64,000 bases of DNA from Paenibacillus beijingensis (GTDB taxonomy: Bacteria; Bacillota; Bacilli; Paenibacillales; Paenibacillaceae), in NCBI RefSeq assembly GCF_000961095.1, contig NZ_CP011058.1, positions 1,017,501-1,081,500 on the forward strand, written 5' to 3'. A program made the translations under genes and the position numbers. The notes under the pieces are model-generated. The model was not told where the DNA came from, did no database searches, and saw nothing but the letters and a program-made list of their open reading frames with translations. Every line of letters begins with the position of its first letter. The stretch's first letter is position 1. This document shows, piece by piece, positions 43,475-51,827 of this stretch.

Positions 43475-43528
43475 GCTCCATATGTAGATCAGTAGATTAA
43501 ATTTATATCAATATATAGTGCTTGTCAA
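43475..43528 (-). promoter_or_regulatory. Candidate nrd promoter with NrdR-box pair
   Basis: On the minus strand TTGACA (43528-43523) is followed 15 bp later by TATAAA (43507-43502). An NrdR-box-like 16-mer lies over the spacer (43506-43521, 11 of 16 with ACACTATATATAGTGT) and a weaker one at 43475-43490 (9 of 16), exactly 31 bp apart, the spacing typical of NrdR sites. Confidence 0.5.
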
Positions 43529-43721
43529 GACAGCTGTTGGAAATTGTCGGATCGCCTGCTGTCGCCAAAAGCCCGCCGTAACATATACTGCCTATATAGA
43601 ATATGGGATGCCGCAATACGCAATACGACCCGCAGCGGCCTTCCGCGAATGTTCATCCGTAATCTCCGCCTCAAACCAATCGAATACGGATCAAGGAAAA
43701 ATAGGGCGGGAGGAAGAATCG

Positions 43722-44045
43722 ATGGCTTCCTTTGGCAAAGACAAAAAAATACCTCCTCATTCTGCAAGCCACAATAAGAACAAACGAACCGCAACCGACC
43801 GTTCCTCCATCTTGGATGCCCTCCAAGGGAAAAATATGGAAATCATCGTCGCCGCCCTCCTTCTTACGGGCAAATTGCACGTCGATTCGGTAACCCTGTA
43901 TCGGGAAGCGACCTTAATTATCGGTTTGACCGGGAAATACAAGACGCTCGGCAACTTCTCCAATTTAGATAACATGGTCAATTTTATTAAAGACAATAAA
44001 GATATGACGCTGGATGAAGTGATCCGGACGTTTCAAAAAAAATGA
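43722..44045 (+). CDS. Small protein of unknown function
   Basis: 107 residues from ATG 43722 with GGAGG 8 nt upstream. N-terminal 35 residues are polar and basic (MASFGKDKKIPPHSASHNKNKR); the rest is a helical domain with two hydrophobic stretches (MEIIVAALLLTGKLHV; EATLIIGLTGKYKTL) and an acidic end. I do not recognise the family. Followed 36 bp later by another small gene on the same strand. Confidence 0.7.
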   Translation: MASFGKDKKIPPHSASHNKNKRTATDRSSILDALQGKNMEIIVAALLLTGKLHVDSVTLYREATLIIGLTGKYKTLGNFSNLDNMVNFIKDNKDMTLDEVIRTFQKK

Positions 44046-44081
44046 TCGAAGTCGCGAGGCAACGTGAAAGGAGGGTATCCG

Positions 44082-44273
44082 ATGAGCGCTCATAATAGAG
44101 CGGCTGATAAAAGAGCGGCAAGTAATAGAGACGCATTTGATGGAGTTGCTTGTGATGGAGCGGCTTTTGACGGAGAGGCTTTCGCGACCGTGATCTTCGC
44201 CGTCATTTTGATCGGATTGTTTTTCTTTGGCTCGTCCGATATCGACAATCTTTCCGCCCAACCGACCGATTAA
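44082..44273 (+). CDS. Small membrane protein of unknown function
   Basis: 63 residues from ATG 44082 with AAAGGAGG 9 nt upstream. The N-terminal half is Ala/Asp-rich and hydrophilic; residues about 34-50 (FATVIFAVILIGLFFFG) form one membrane segment. General look of the short hydrophobic proteins found in spore formers, but no firm family match. A terminator follows at 44300. Confidence 0.65.
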   Translation: MSAHNRAADKRAASNRDAFDGVACDGAAFDGEAFATVIFAVILIGLFFFGSSDIDNLSAQPTD

Positions 44274-44299
44274 CGGCCAGTCGGACGTGGGCATTGCAA

Positions 44300-44350
44300 G
44301 AGCAGCCTGAACCTGTATCGCACAGTTTCGGACTGCTCGCTGCTGTTTTT
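44300..44350 (+). terminator. Rho-independent terminator after the small-gene pair
   Basis: GAGCAG (44300-44305) pairs with CTGCTC (44333-44338), extended inward by TGAA/TTCG-type and CTGT/ACAG pairs, then GCTGCTG and five T residues (44346-44350). Confidence 0.6.
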
Positions 44351-44388
44351 CATGCTCTGGATACGGTTACAGAAAAATAAATCCGCTG

Positions 44389-45564
44389 CTATCGTTCATG
44401 ATGAAAAAAAGCCTCGTACGCCTGCAGCGGATCTTCGAACCACCGGGCGACTTCGTCCGCGCTCGTCTGGTCGGCAGCCGCTTGCATCAACCGCTCCCCG
44501 ATGTGTACCGGCAGCGGCCCCATCATGGCGTTCGTCCAGGCCGTTACCGCCTTAACATAAGGTCTTGTCCGGCTCCAGTATTCTTCGCCAATCCGCTGGT
44601 CCCATTCAAGATCCCGATAGTCCTTAAGCGTCTGAGCCAGCCGCTCCGCACAGTATGACGCCGTATTGCAACCTTGTCCGGTAATCGGATCATTGAGGAA
44701 TACGCTGTCCCCGCAGCCGACGATCAATGTTCCGTTGACGGACGTATAAGGCCTGTAAATGACAGGCGTAATGGCCGTCTGGAGGATGGCCCGCTCATCT
44801 GCGGGTCCAAAACGGTCCTGGTCGATTCGGCTCTCGATATCCGGAAAGTACCGGCGGATCAAGCCTAGCATACGTTCCTGAAAGTCCGATTCGGTCTTGA
44901 CTCCTTTGAACGCATCCAATTCCCCTCCGGGAACGGCTTCAATAAACAGAATGGTAACGGGTCCCCGTTCGGTCAGCGCGGGAATTTCAAACATTTCGCC
45001 AATTCCGGGCAGCACCGTAATCGAAACTCCTTCAGGCGAAACGGGCGCGACCCCGTTAAAATAACCGACGATGCATTTTCTTTGCGGGGTTTGAAGCGGA
45101 GAGAGCTCTTTATCAATGGGAAACGGCGCCAGAGGGCCCGCTTTACCGGTCGCATCGATTACGAGATCGAATTGCTAAGCCAATGAACCGATATTGTCCC
45201 GGTATACTTTTGCTTTGCGAAATTGAACCCCCTGCCGCTCCAGATCGTTCATCGCGCGGGAGAAGGCCATGCGCTGATCGACCGAAGAGGCGGCATCCGC
45301 CAGCTTACCGGCAAAAAGCTTCTGATTGCCGATGCTTAAATGGATGTGTCGTATCGAAGGAGCGCCGTCCTGCACCGGCATGTGAAGCTGCCGCTCACGG
45401 CTGCGCGCCGGACTGAAGTGCACCTGCGTCGACCGGATTTTTCCGAAACGGATATCGTCCGCTTCCTGATCGTGCATAATCGTCAAATCGAAATCGTTCT
45501 TTAATGAATAGGCAAGCTGAATCCCGGCAGCTCCGCATCCGACAATGCCGATTCGTTGTTTCAT
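44389..45564 (-). pseudogene. StyA/indole-monooxygenase-like FAD enzyme with in-frame amber codon
   Basis: One continuous frame of 391 codons apart from a single TAG at 45177-45175. The N-terminal part (MKQRIGIVGCGAAGIQLAYSLKNDFDL) is an FAD dinucleotide fold; DDIRFGKIRSTQVHFSPA is typical of the styrene/indole monooxygenase group. After the TAG the frame resumes at QFDLVIDATGKAG and continues through VGCGDSVFLNDPITGQGCNTASYCAERL (FAD motif 2) to 44389. Such enzymes epoxidise or hydroxylate aromatics with a partner flavin reductase; none is adjacent. Either a fresh nonsense mutation, suppression, or a sequencing error. GAGGAG is 9 nt before the ATG. Confidence 0.82.
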
Positions 45565-45623
45565 GACGTTAGGCTCCTCTCCAATCCGCTTTCGAATTTA
45601 ACTTCCCATTCAATCCTCTTCAT
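45561..45623 (-). CDS. Possible 20-codon upstream ORF coupled to the monooxygenase
   Basis: ATG 45623 is preceded immediately by GGGAGGA and opens a 20-codon frame (MKRIEWEVKF...) whose TGA overlaps the monooxygenase ATG (ATGA). The peptide has no run of one amino acid that would mark classic attenuation. It could be a leader peptide or a chance ORF; the strong ribosome site and the 4-base overlap favour translation. Confidence 0.4.
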   Translation of the reverse strand: MKRIEWEVKFESGLERSLTS

Positions 45624-45624
45624 T

Positions 45625-45672
45625 CCTCCCTCAAGTGCCGCCGAAGTCAAAACCGCCTCGTAAGCATAGGCT
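45625..45672 (-). repeat. Degenerate structured leader repeat (copy 4)
   Basis: Minus strand AGCCTATGCTTACGAGGC, then GGTTTTGACTTCGGC, then CACTTGAGGGAGG, matching the layout of the units at 25959-26043 and 37050-37095 and again ending in a ribosome site. Confidence 0.55.
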
Positions 45673-45808
45673 TATGACAGGTTTCACGTTAATATTACCG
45701 GAATATCCCTCTCTAGTGAAGATGAGCCATACTCCCTCCCCCGGTCAGCTTCTTTTTATCCATACCGCTGCAGTTGAACGCGTCCGATCGTTGCCCTTTG
45801 GACGAAAC

Positions 45809-45868
45809 CGTGTTACATTGAACGGAATCGTGTTATATTGAACGGAATCGTGTTACATTGAACGGAAC
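45809..45868. repeat. 20-bp tandem repeat, three copies
   Basis: CGTGTTACATTGAACGGAAT repeats at 45809, 45829 and 45849 with one or two substitutions; a fourth, poor copy (12 of 20) precedes at 45789. It lies 56 bp upstream of the MFS gene start. Non-coding; two-helical-turn period would place any bound protein on one face. Confidence 0.8.
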
Positions 45869-45923
45869 GTTTGCGCTTGTAGCGCGCGGGTGAAGAATGA
45901 CGTTCGTGTGGAGGGTTACGTTT

Positions 45924-47195
45924 TTGAAAACGGTTAAAGTTAATGAGAAGCTCAGAGGCGGCAAGCGGCTTCACCTGAGCGGTGTGATGATGCTGCTTAC
46001 GGTGTTCATCGGTTATCTCGTATTCGGTTTTTCCGAAAACAGCAAAGGTCCGGCCATTCCCCGCATGCAGACCGATCTTGGCTTCGATGAGCTGCAGCTC
46101 GGCATGCTGCTCGCGTTCAATTCGCTCGGCTATTTGGCCGCCTGCAGCTTTACCGGGCTGCTGACGCGCCGGTTCGGGATCCGCTTCACGACGCTGCTGG
46201 CGTTCGGCGCGATGGCATTATCCGGCGTATTCATCTATTTATCCTACAATTACACGACGCTGGCCGCAGCCTATTTCTTTCTTTACTTGGGCAACGGAGC
46301 GCTGGAGATCGCCCTGTCGGTGCTCAGCGCGCGCATTTTCGTCCGCAACACCGGCATGATGATGAACCTGGCCCACTTCTTCTACGGGCTGAGCTCCATT
46401 GTCGCCCCCATCTTCGCATCGGTGCTGATGGATGCGCGTCCTTTCGGGCCGGCGCTCGGGTGGGGCGGCATGTACCTCATCATGATGTCGCTTTCGCTTA
46501 TACCGATGATTCCGACCGCGCTGTCCTCTTTCCCGGGGGATGATGTCAAAGAGGCCGCCCGGAGCATGACGTTCAAACAATATGGACAAGATCCGGCAGC
46601 CTGGCTAATTGTCGCAATCCTCTCGCTCGGCGTAACGGCCGAAATGGCTTTCGGAGGCTGGCTGCCCAATTTTATGGAAAAAGCGTACGGCTGGAGCGGT
46701 ACCGCTTCTTCCGGCATGCTGGCGGCTTTTTTTCTCTGCTTTACGCTCTCGCGGCTTGTGCTGGGGCCGATTACCGACCGTCTCGGACTGATCCGGTCTC
46801 TTGTCGTCTTTTCGCTCTTCTCGGGTTTGTGTACGCTGGCCGCAGTCGTGCTGGGAGAACAAGGAGCGTGGCTGTTTATGGCTGCGGGCGCCGGCATCGC
46901 TCCCATTTATCCGACGACGATGGCTTATTTGGCCAAGCGTTACGCCGGCAGCAGCGATACGGCGATCACCTTTACCGTCATCATGCTCGGAATCACCGGC
47001 GTGATCGGCAATCTTCTGATCGGCGTCATTACCGACGCCTTCAAACGGCTGTTTGCCGGCTTCGGAGGCGCGGACATCGGCCTGATACGCGGTTTGCAGG
47101 CCGGATTTGTATTCGTCGCGCTGTGCGCCCTGTTCTGCTCGCTGTCGGCGATGCTGCTGCAGCGCCATTTGCAGCGGCGCGGCGAAGAGGTGTAG
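45924..47195 (+). CDS. MFS transporter (FucP/fosmidomycin-resistance-like group)
   Basis: 423 residues from TTG 45924 with GGAGGG 7-8 nt upstream; ATG 45897 is possible but has a weak site. Twelve membrane segments. Features: FGFSENSKGPAIPRMQTDLGFDELQLGMLLAFNSLGYL, LTRRFGIR loop, GPITDRLGLIRSL loop, GAGIAPIYPTTMAYLAKRYAG, the last typical of sugar-type MFS permeases. Substrate unknown. Transcription probably ends at the strong hairpin just after the stop. Confidence 0.9.
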   Translation: MKTVKVNEKLRGGKRLHLSGVMMLLTVFIGYLVFGFSENSKGPAIPRMQTDLGFDELQLGMLLAFNSLGYLAACSFTGLLTRRFGIRFTTLLAFGAMALSGVFIYLSYNYTTLAAAYFFLYLGNGALEIALSVLSARIFVRNTGMMMNLAHFFYGLSSIVAPIFASVLMDARPFGPALGWGGMYLIMMSLSLIPMIPTALSSFPGDDVKEAARSMTFKQYGQDPAAWLIVAILSLGVTAEMAFGGWLPNFMEKAYGWSGTASSGMLAAFFLCFTLSRLVLGPITDRLGLIRSLVVFSLFSGLCTLAAVVLGEQGAWLFMAAGAGIAPIYPTTMAYLAKRYAGSSDTAITFTVIMLGITGVIGNLLIGVITDAFKRLFAGFGGADIGLIRGLQAGFVFVALCALFCSLSAMLLQRHLQRRGEEV

Positions 47196-47196
47196 G

Positions 47197-47239
47197 AAAA
47201 AACGGACTTCCCTCAATTAGAGAAGGAAGTCCGTTTTTT
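47197..47239. terminator. Bidirectional rho-independent terminator
   Basis: Perfect 15-bp inverted repeat AAAAAACGGACTTCC (47197-47211)/GGAAGTCCGTTTTTT (47225-47239), 13-nt loop, T/A runs on both sides. Serves the convergent MFS and YhgE genes. Confidence 0.93.
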
Positions 47240-47265
47240 CGTTCTTCAGCAGCGCTGTATTCGGA

Positions 47266-49446
47266 TTATGCCGGGATTGGCAGCTCGGGCTCAGACCTCA
47301 CACCGCGTCCGCGGCTGATGAAGTAAGCAAACGTCAGCGCAAGGAAGATAGCCATATAAATTGCGAGCGTGCCGATTTGTCCCCAGGCGGCATTCGTGTC
47401 GCCGCTCGCAATAGCCCCCTTGAAGCCGATAATGGTATGGGTCATCGGGAGCCATGGATTTAGCTTTTGCATCCATTCCGGCAGCAGCTCGACGGGGAAC
47501 GTGCCGCCGCTGCTCGTCAGCTGCAATATCATCAGCATGACGACCAGAAACCGGCCCGGCTGATCCAGCCATGTGACGATCGCCTGCACGATCAGCGTGA
47601 AGGTCAGGCTTGCGGCCAGTGTGAACAGGATGAACATCGGAACATTGGCCACGTCCAGCTTCAAGCCGTACAGCAAAATTAAATCCGCGGCCACCGATTG
47701 CGCTGCGCTCATTGCGACGAACGTCAGCGTCCTGCTCGCAAAGCGGCCCATCCCGGACGCTCCCGGCGTATAGGATTCCCGCGCGGAGACCACCGTCGTG
47801 AAGATCAGTGCTCCGACGAACAGCGCCATCGAAATAAAGTACGGGGCAATGCCCGTTCCGTACTGCTCCACTTTGCGGTCGTCGTTTTCCGTCACTTTAA
47901 CAGGTCCGGCGAACATATCGACCGTATTGTCGGCCGTATTCACGCTGGCGGTCTGTTCGGCGGCGTCGCCGAGCTTTGCCGCCAGCTCGCCGGATCCGCT
48001 GACCAGCTTGATTGCGCCCGACTGCAGCTCGCCGGCGCCGCTGTTCAGACGGCCTGCTCCGCTCGCAACCGAGCTCACACCGTCCGCCAGCGCTCCAAGA
48101 CCGCTTTGCAGCTTTTCTGCGCCGCTGCTGAGCCGACTTGCCCCGGCGGCGACCTTCGCGCCTCCGGCGGCCGCTTCGGACAGCTTGCCGCCAAACTGCT
48201 GCAGCCCGCCTTCGAGCTGCCGCTGGCCTGCGCTCAGCTTCGCAGCGCCCTGCAGCAGCCGCTCGTGGCCCGCTTGCAGCGCCTCGCCGCCCTGCAGCAG
48301 CTGCTGCTGGCCCGCTTGCAGCGACTTGCCGCTTTCCAGCAGCTGCCGCTGACCGGCGCTCAGCTTCGCGCTGCTGTCGGCAACGCTGCGGCTGGCGGCA
48401 AGCAGCTGCTTCACCTGCTCATCGCCGGCAAGCTCGGGATGGGCCGCAACGAGCTGCTGCAGGCTTGCGGCCACCGACTGGGCGCCGTCCGCAACTTGCG
48501 ACCCGGCGGCGGCCGAGGAAGCGAGCCCGTCGCCGAGCTTCGCGCCGCCGTCGGCGGCCGCCTGCAGGCCGGCGCTCAGCTTCGCGCCGCTATCCGCCGC
48601 GGACTGCAGGCCGGCCTGCAGCTGCGCCGCAGCCTGCGCGGCGCTGTACGCTCCGCTCTGCAGCTGCCGTTCCGCGGCCGTAAGCTGCTGCAGGCCGTCC
48701 GACAAGCCTGACGCTCCCGCCACAAGCGAAGCGCTTCCTTGATGAAGCGTAACCGCTCCACCGCTGGCCGACGCCAGTCCGCTCTTGAGCTGAAGCGTGC
48801 CGTCCGCAAGCTTGGCCAGATTCGCTTTCAGCGCGGCCGTTCCTTGTTCCAGCTTGCTCGCGCCGTCACTTAGCTCCCCCGCTCCGCTGCTTGCGGTTTT
48901 CAACCCGCCGGCAAGATCATCGATCTGATCGAACATGCTGCGGGTGTAAGCGGCCGTAATCTGCTCGGACAGCTCCGCTTTTAAATCCTTAACGGCACTG
49001 TTGCCGATTTGTCCGCCGATAAAATTGTACTCCCCGTTCGGCTCGAAAATAATTTCCGCCTGCTGCGGGTCCTTGTTCATCAGTGTCGTCGCTTTGGTGG
49101 AAAAATCCTCGGGAATCGTAACCGTCATATAGAACTTATTGTTCTCCATTCCATCTTGAGCTGCTTCCGCCGATACGAAATTCCACTTGAAATCTCCGTT
49201 CTTTTTCAGTTCCGTCACAAAATCGTTCCCAACGTCCAGCGCCTTCCCTTCATACTGAGCGCCCTTATCCAGGTTAACGACGGCGACGGGAAGCTTCTCC
49301 AGATGGCCGTAAGGGTCCCACGACGATTCGATTAGAAATCCGCTGTACAAGACCGGGATAAACGCGACAGCGATAAACGAGACGAGCAGCATCGGCTTCG
49401 TAAAGACGATCTTCATATCTTTGAAAAACACATTCAGCGGTCTCAT
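47266..49446 (-). CDS. yhgE: YhgE/Pip-family membrane protein
   Basis: 726 residues. N-terminal membrane segment (LVSFIAVAFIPVLYSGFLI) then an extracellular part with the family signature SSWDPYGHLEKLPVAVVNLDKGA. Residues about 190-500 are a long Ala/Gly/Ser/Leu repeat region (GAGELSDGASKLEQGTAAL and many LxxGxxxL units), probably an extended helical rod. The C-terminus has five to six membrane segments of ABC-2 type. Members include the lactococcal phage receptor Pip and ESX-associated proteins; role in Paenibacilli unknown. Divergent from a TetR gene with operator-like sites between. Confidence 0.92.
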   Translation of the reverse strand: MRPLNVFFKDMKIVFTKPMLLVSFIAVAFIPVLYSGFLIESSWDPYGHLEKLPVAVVNLDKGAQYEGKALDVGNDFVTELKKNGDFKWNFVSAEAAQDGMENNKFYMTVTIPEDFSTKATTLMNKDPQQAEIIFEPNGEYNFIGGQIGNSAVKDLKAELSEQITAAYTRSMFDQIDDLAGGLKTASSGAGELSDGASKLEQGTAALKANLAKLADGTLQLKSGLASASGGAVTLHQGSASLVAGASGLSDGLQQLTAAERQLQSGAYSAAQAAAQLQAGLQSAADSGAKLSAGLQAAADGGAKLGDGLASSAAAGSQVADGAQSVAASLQQLVAAHPELAGDEQVKQLLAASRSVADSSAKLSAGQRQLLESGKSLQAGQQQLLQGGEALQAGHERLLQGAAKLSAGQRQLEGGLQQFGGKLSEAAAGGAKVAAGASRLSSGAEKLQSGLGALADGVSSVASGAGRLNSGAGELQSGAIKLVSGSGELAAKLGDAAEQTASVNTADNTVDMFAGPVKVTENDDRKVEQYGTGIAPYFISMALFVGALIFTTVVSARESYTPGASGMGRFASRTLTFVAMSAAQSVAADLILLYGLKLDVANVPMFILFTLAASLTFTLIVQAIVTWLDQPGRFLVVMLMILQLTSSGGTFPVELLPEWMQKLNPWLPMTHTIIGFKGAIASGDTNAAWGQIGTLAIYMAIFLALTFAYFISRGRGVRSEPELPIPA

Positions 49447-49521
49447 GCTTTTGTCACCTGACTTTCCTTGGAATTACAAACGTGGAATGAACAAACTTGG
49501 AACTCATAGCACTAAACTAAA

Positions 49522-49544
49522 TGACCGTTTTATTCAATTAGTCA
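49522..49544. promoter_or_regulatory. TetR operator candidate 1
   Basis: TGACCGT-N9-TTAGTCA, a 23-bp imperfect dyad with the same arm length and 9-bp centre as the next site, 39 bp away. Confidence 0.5.
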
Positions 49545-49560
49545 CCTTCGTTCTAAAAAA

Positions 49561-49583
49561 TGACCAAAATTATAAATTGGTCA
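49561..49583. promoter_or_regulatory. TetR operator candidate 2
   Basis: TGACCAA-N9-TTGGTCA, perfect 7-bp arms over 23 bp. The pair lies in the 358-bp gap between yhgE (minus) and the TetR gene (plus), so one regulator could control both directions. Confidence 0.65.
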
Positions 49584-49804
49584 GTTGGTCGATTTCTAAC
49601 TTATCATGCTTCCAGGCCGTTTGCAACGATTATTTTTGTATTCGATCCAATCGTTCGATCCAACTGCACGTGAGCGGTTGAAGCGTCTTCTCAATACGGG
49701 TATGATAAGAACAGTGCGGTTCTGACCGGATATACGACTTTCGTTCTGGAGTCATGACATGCGGATGGCTTGGAACGCCAATTAAACAAGGAGCTGAATC
49801 TAAC

Positions 49805-50380
49805 GTGGCAATGGACCGGAAAATTGAAATTATAAAAGCTGCGGCAAAATCGTTTGCCCTGTTCGGCTATAAAGCGACAACGATGGACCAGGTGGCCCGG
49901 ATCGCAAAGGTGGGCAAAGGTACCATTTATACGTTTTTTGAAAATAAAGAGCAGCTCTTCGATGAAATTATACGCAATTTCACAGAGGAGCTGCTTCAGG
50001 TAGCCGAAGCGGCTATTCGCAAAAATGATCCGTTCGCCGACAATTTGTACCGCTGTCTGCTCGATGTCATGGAGTTCCGCAGCAAGCACGACCTGATCGT
50101 GCAGCTCTCGCACGAAGCGAGAGAGATCGGTACGGAATCGGTCGTTAAAGCGATGCGTCACACCGAAGAAGCACTGCTGCTTTTTGTAAAGGATAAAGTG
50201 CAGGAAGCGGTCGAAGCGGGCGAGCTGAAGCGCTGCGATCCCGAGGTGACGGCCTATGTTCTGATCAAGCTGTTTATCGCGCTTGTCGTGGAATGGCCCA
50301 GCCACCGCGAGCCGCTCTCCAAGGAACATATTATGGAGCTGTTCGGCCTGTATTTTATGAACGGCGTTTCGGCTAAGTAA
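49805..50380 (+). CDS. TetR-family transcriptional regulator
   Basis: 191 residues from GTG 49805 with AAGGAG 11 nt upstream; the ATG two codons later is less well placed. Helix-turn-helix IIKAAAKSFALFGYKATTMDQVARIAKVGKGTIYTFFENKEQLFDEII is intact. The C-terminal ligand domain is typical of regulators adjacent to YhgE/Pip genes. It likely represses yhgE through the dyads at 49522 and 49561. Confidence 0.93.
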   Translation: MAMDRKIEIIKAAAKSFALFGYKATTMDQVARIAKVGKGTIYTFFENKEQLFDEIIRNFTEELLQVAEAAIRKNDPFADNLYRCLLDVMEFRSKHDLIVQLSHEAREIGTESVVKAMRHTEEALLLFVKDKVQEAVEAGELKRCDPEVTAYVLIKLFIALVVEWPSHREPLSKEHIMELFGLYFMNGVSAK

Positions 50381-50427
50381 GGACGCTGCAAGTGACAGCA
50401 CCCGTGCAGCGCCGGGAAGCGGCAAAT

Positions 50428-51390
50428 TTACCGGAACAAGCCGGCGTACTCGCCGTATCCTTCTTCCTCCAGCTTATCCTTCGGAATAAACTTGAGCGAG
50501 GCCGAATTGATGCAGTAGCGCAGTCCCGTCGGCTCCGGACCGTCGTCGAAGACGTGGCCGAGGTGGGAATCGCCTTGGCGGCTGCGCACTTCCGTGCGGA
50601 TCATAAAGTGGCTCGAGTCCGTGTGCTCCGTCACGTCCGCCTTGTTGATCGGCTTCGTGAAGCTCGGCCAGCCGCAGCCCGCGTCGTACTTGTCCTTGGA
50701 GCTGAACAGCGGCTCGCCCGATACGACGTCGACGTAAATGCCGTCTTCGGTATGGTCCCAATATTCGCCCGTGAACGGACGCTCCGTCGCGTTGTTCTGC
50801 GTCACTTCGAACTGGATCGGCGTCAGACGCGCGCGCAAGTCGTCCTCGTTCTTCTTCATCGTCCAATGCTTCGCGATAAACGCGTCGCGTCCCGACCCTT
50901 TCCGGTACATTTTATATCTGAACGGGTTCGTTTTATGATAGTCTTGGTGGTAATCTTCCGCCGGGTAAAAAGGACCCGCAGCCGTAATCTCGGTTACAAT
51001 CGGCTTGTCGAAGCGGCCGCTCTCCGCAAGCTCCCGCTTGGATTCTTCCGCCAGCTTGCGCTGTTCCTCGTTATGGTAGAAAATGCCCGTCCGGTACGAG
51101 TCGCCGCGGTCGTGGAACTGTCCCCCCGCGTCGGTCGGGTCGATCTGCTGCCAAAATATGTCCAGCAGCTTCCGGTAAGGAAACACATCCGGATTAAACG
51201 TAATCTGCACCGCTTCGGTGTGGCCCGTCTTGTGCGAGCACACTTCCTCGTAGGTCGGGTTAACCGTATGGCCGCCCGTATATCCGGATACCACTTTGAT
51301 GATGCCCGGCATTTCCTCAAACGGTGAAACCATGCACCAGAAGCATCCGCCCGCGAACGTCGCAAGCTGCTCGTTTGTTTGCGCCATCAT
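50428..51390 (-). CDS. msrAB: Bifunctional methionine sulfoxide reductase A/B
   Basis: 320 residues, GGAGG 9 nt before ATG 51390. MsrA (residues 1 to about 160) has GCFWC with catalytic Cys16 and VVSGYTGG; it reduces Met-S-sulfoxide. MsrB (about 175-320) has GEYWDH, CGWPSF and RYCIN with catalytic Cys293; it reduces Met-R-sulfoxide. The two CxxC zinc pairs of many MsrB proteins are missing. No signal peptide, so cytoplasmic repair. Convergent with the TetR gene. Confidence 0.95.
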   Translation of the reverse strand: MMAQTNEQLATFAGGCFWCMVSPFEEMPGIIKVVSGYTGGHTVNPTYEEVCSHKTGHTEAVQITFNPDVFPYRKLLDIFWQQIDPTDAGGQFHDRGDSYRTGIFYHNEEQRKLAEESKRELAESGRFDKPIVTEITAAGPFYPAEDYHQDYHKTNPFRYKMYRKGSGRDAFIAKHWTMKKNEDDLRARLTPIQFEVTQNNATERPFTGEYWDHTEDGIYVDVVSGEPLFSSKDKYDAGCGWPSFTKPINKADVTEHTDSSHFMIRTEVRSRQGDSHLGHVFDDGPEPTGLRYCINSASLKFIPKDKLEEEGYGEYAGLFR

Positions 51391-51477
51391 TCACATAAGC
51401 CTCCTTTTCTTCCAACCTCTGAATACGTTTTTACCGCTGCTTCTATTATACCGAAACGTCTGCAATCTACAAAAAAA

Positions 51478-51783
51478 CTACTCGCGGAGCGCATCCTTAA
51501 GCTTGGTCGACATCCGTTCTCCCGACGCGGCGGGCTTGCTCTGGCGCAGCCGCAGCCTGCTTGCTTCCGCGCGCAGCCGTGCCACTTCGGCCTGCAATTC
51601 GGCCTGCCGCTCCGCATGCCGCTCGTTTTCAAGCTGCATCTTTTCGGTTTCGGTCCGCAGTCGCTCGTTTTCAACCCGCAGCTGCTCGTTTTCGTCCCGC
51701 AGCCGATCGTTTTCGATCCGCAGCCCGTCGCAATCGCGCTCCAAGTCGCCGCCGGGTTTTTCTGCCCCCGATAAATCGTTCAT
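51478..51783 (-). CDS. Leucine-zipper coiled-coil protein
   Basis: 101 residues from ATG 51783 with GGAGGAGAGG upstream. About nine consecutive heptads start with Leu (LRIENDR, LRDENEQ, LRVENER, LRTETEK, MQLENER, then LQAEVAR, LRAEASR), a parallel coiled coil encoded by 21-bp DNA repeats. A short Ser/Lys tail follows. No membrane segment or enzymatic domain; function unknown. Lies 37 bp after the alpha/beta hydrolase direction reversal with no obvious operon partner. Confidence 0.65.
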   Translation of the reverse strand: MNDLSGAEKPGGDLERDCDGLRIENDRLRDENEQLRVENERLRTETEKMQLENERHAERQAELQAEVARLRAEASRLRLRQSKPAASGERMSTKLKDALRE

Positions 51784-51827
51784 TCCGTTCCTCTCCTCCA
51801 CCCTCGAACCGATTATTTAAGCTCGAG

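Noticed and set aside
43797..44273. Sporulation small-protein assignment for the two small genes after the nrd region
   Set aside because: Size and hydrophobicity fit, but the residues do not match a known family well enough to name it.
47300..49446. Long GC-rich repeat region in yhgE read as tandem DNA repeat
   Set aside because: The periodicity follows the coding of the LxxGxxxL rod in a normal YhgE/Pip protein; no separate DNA element is needed.
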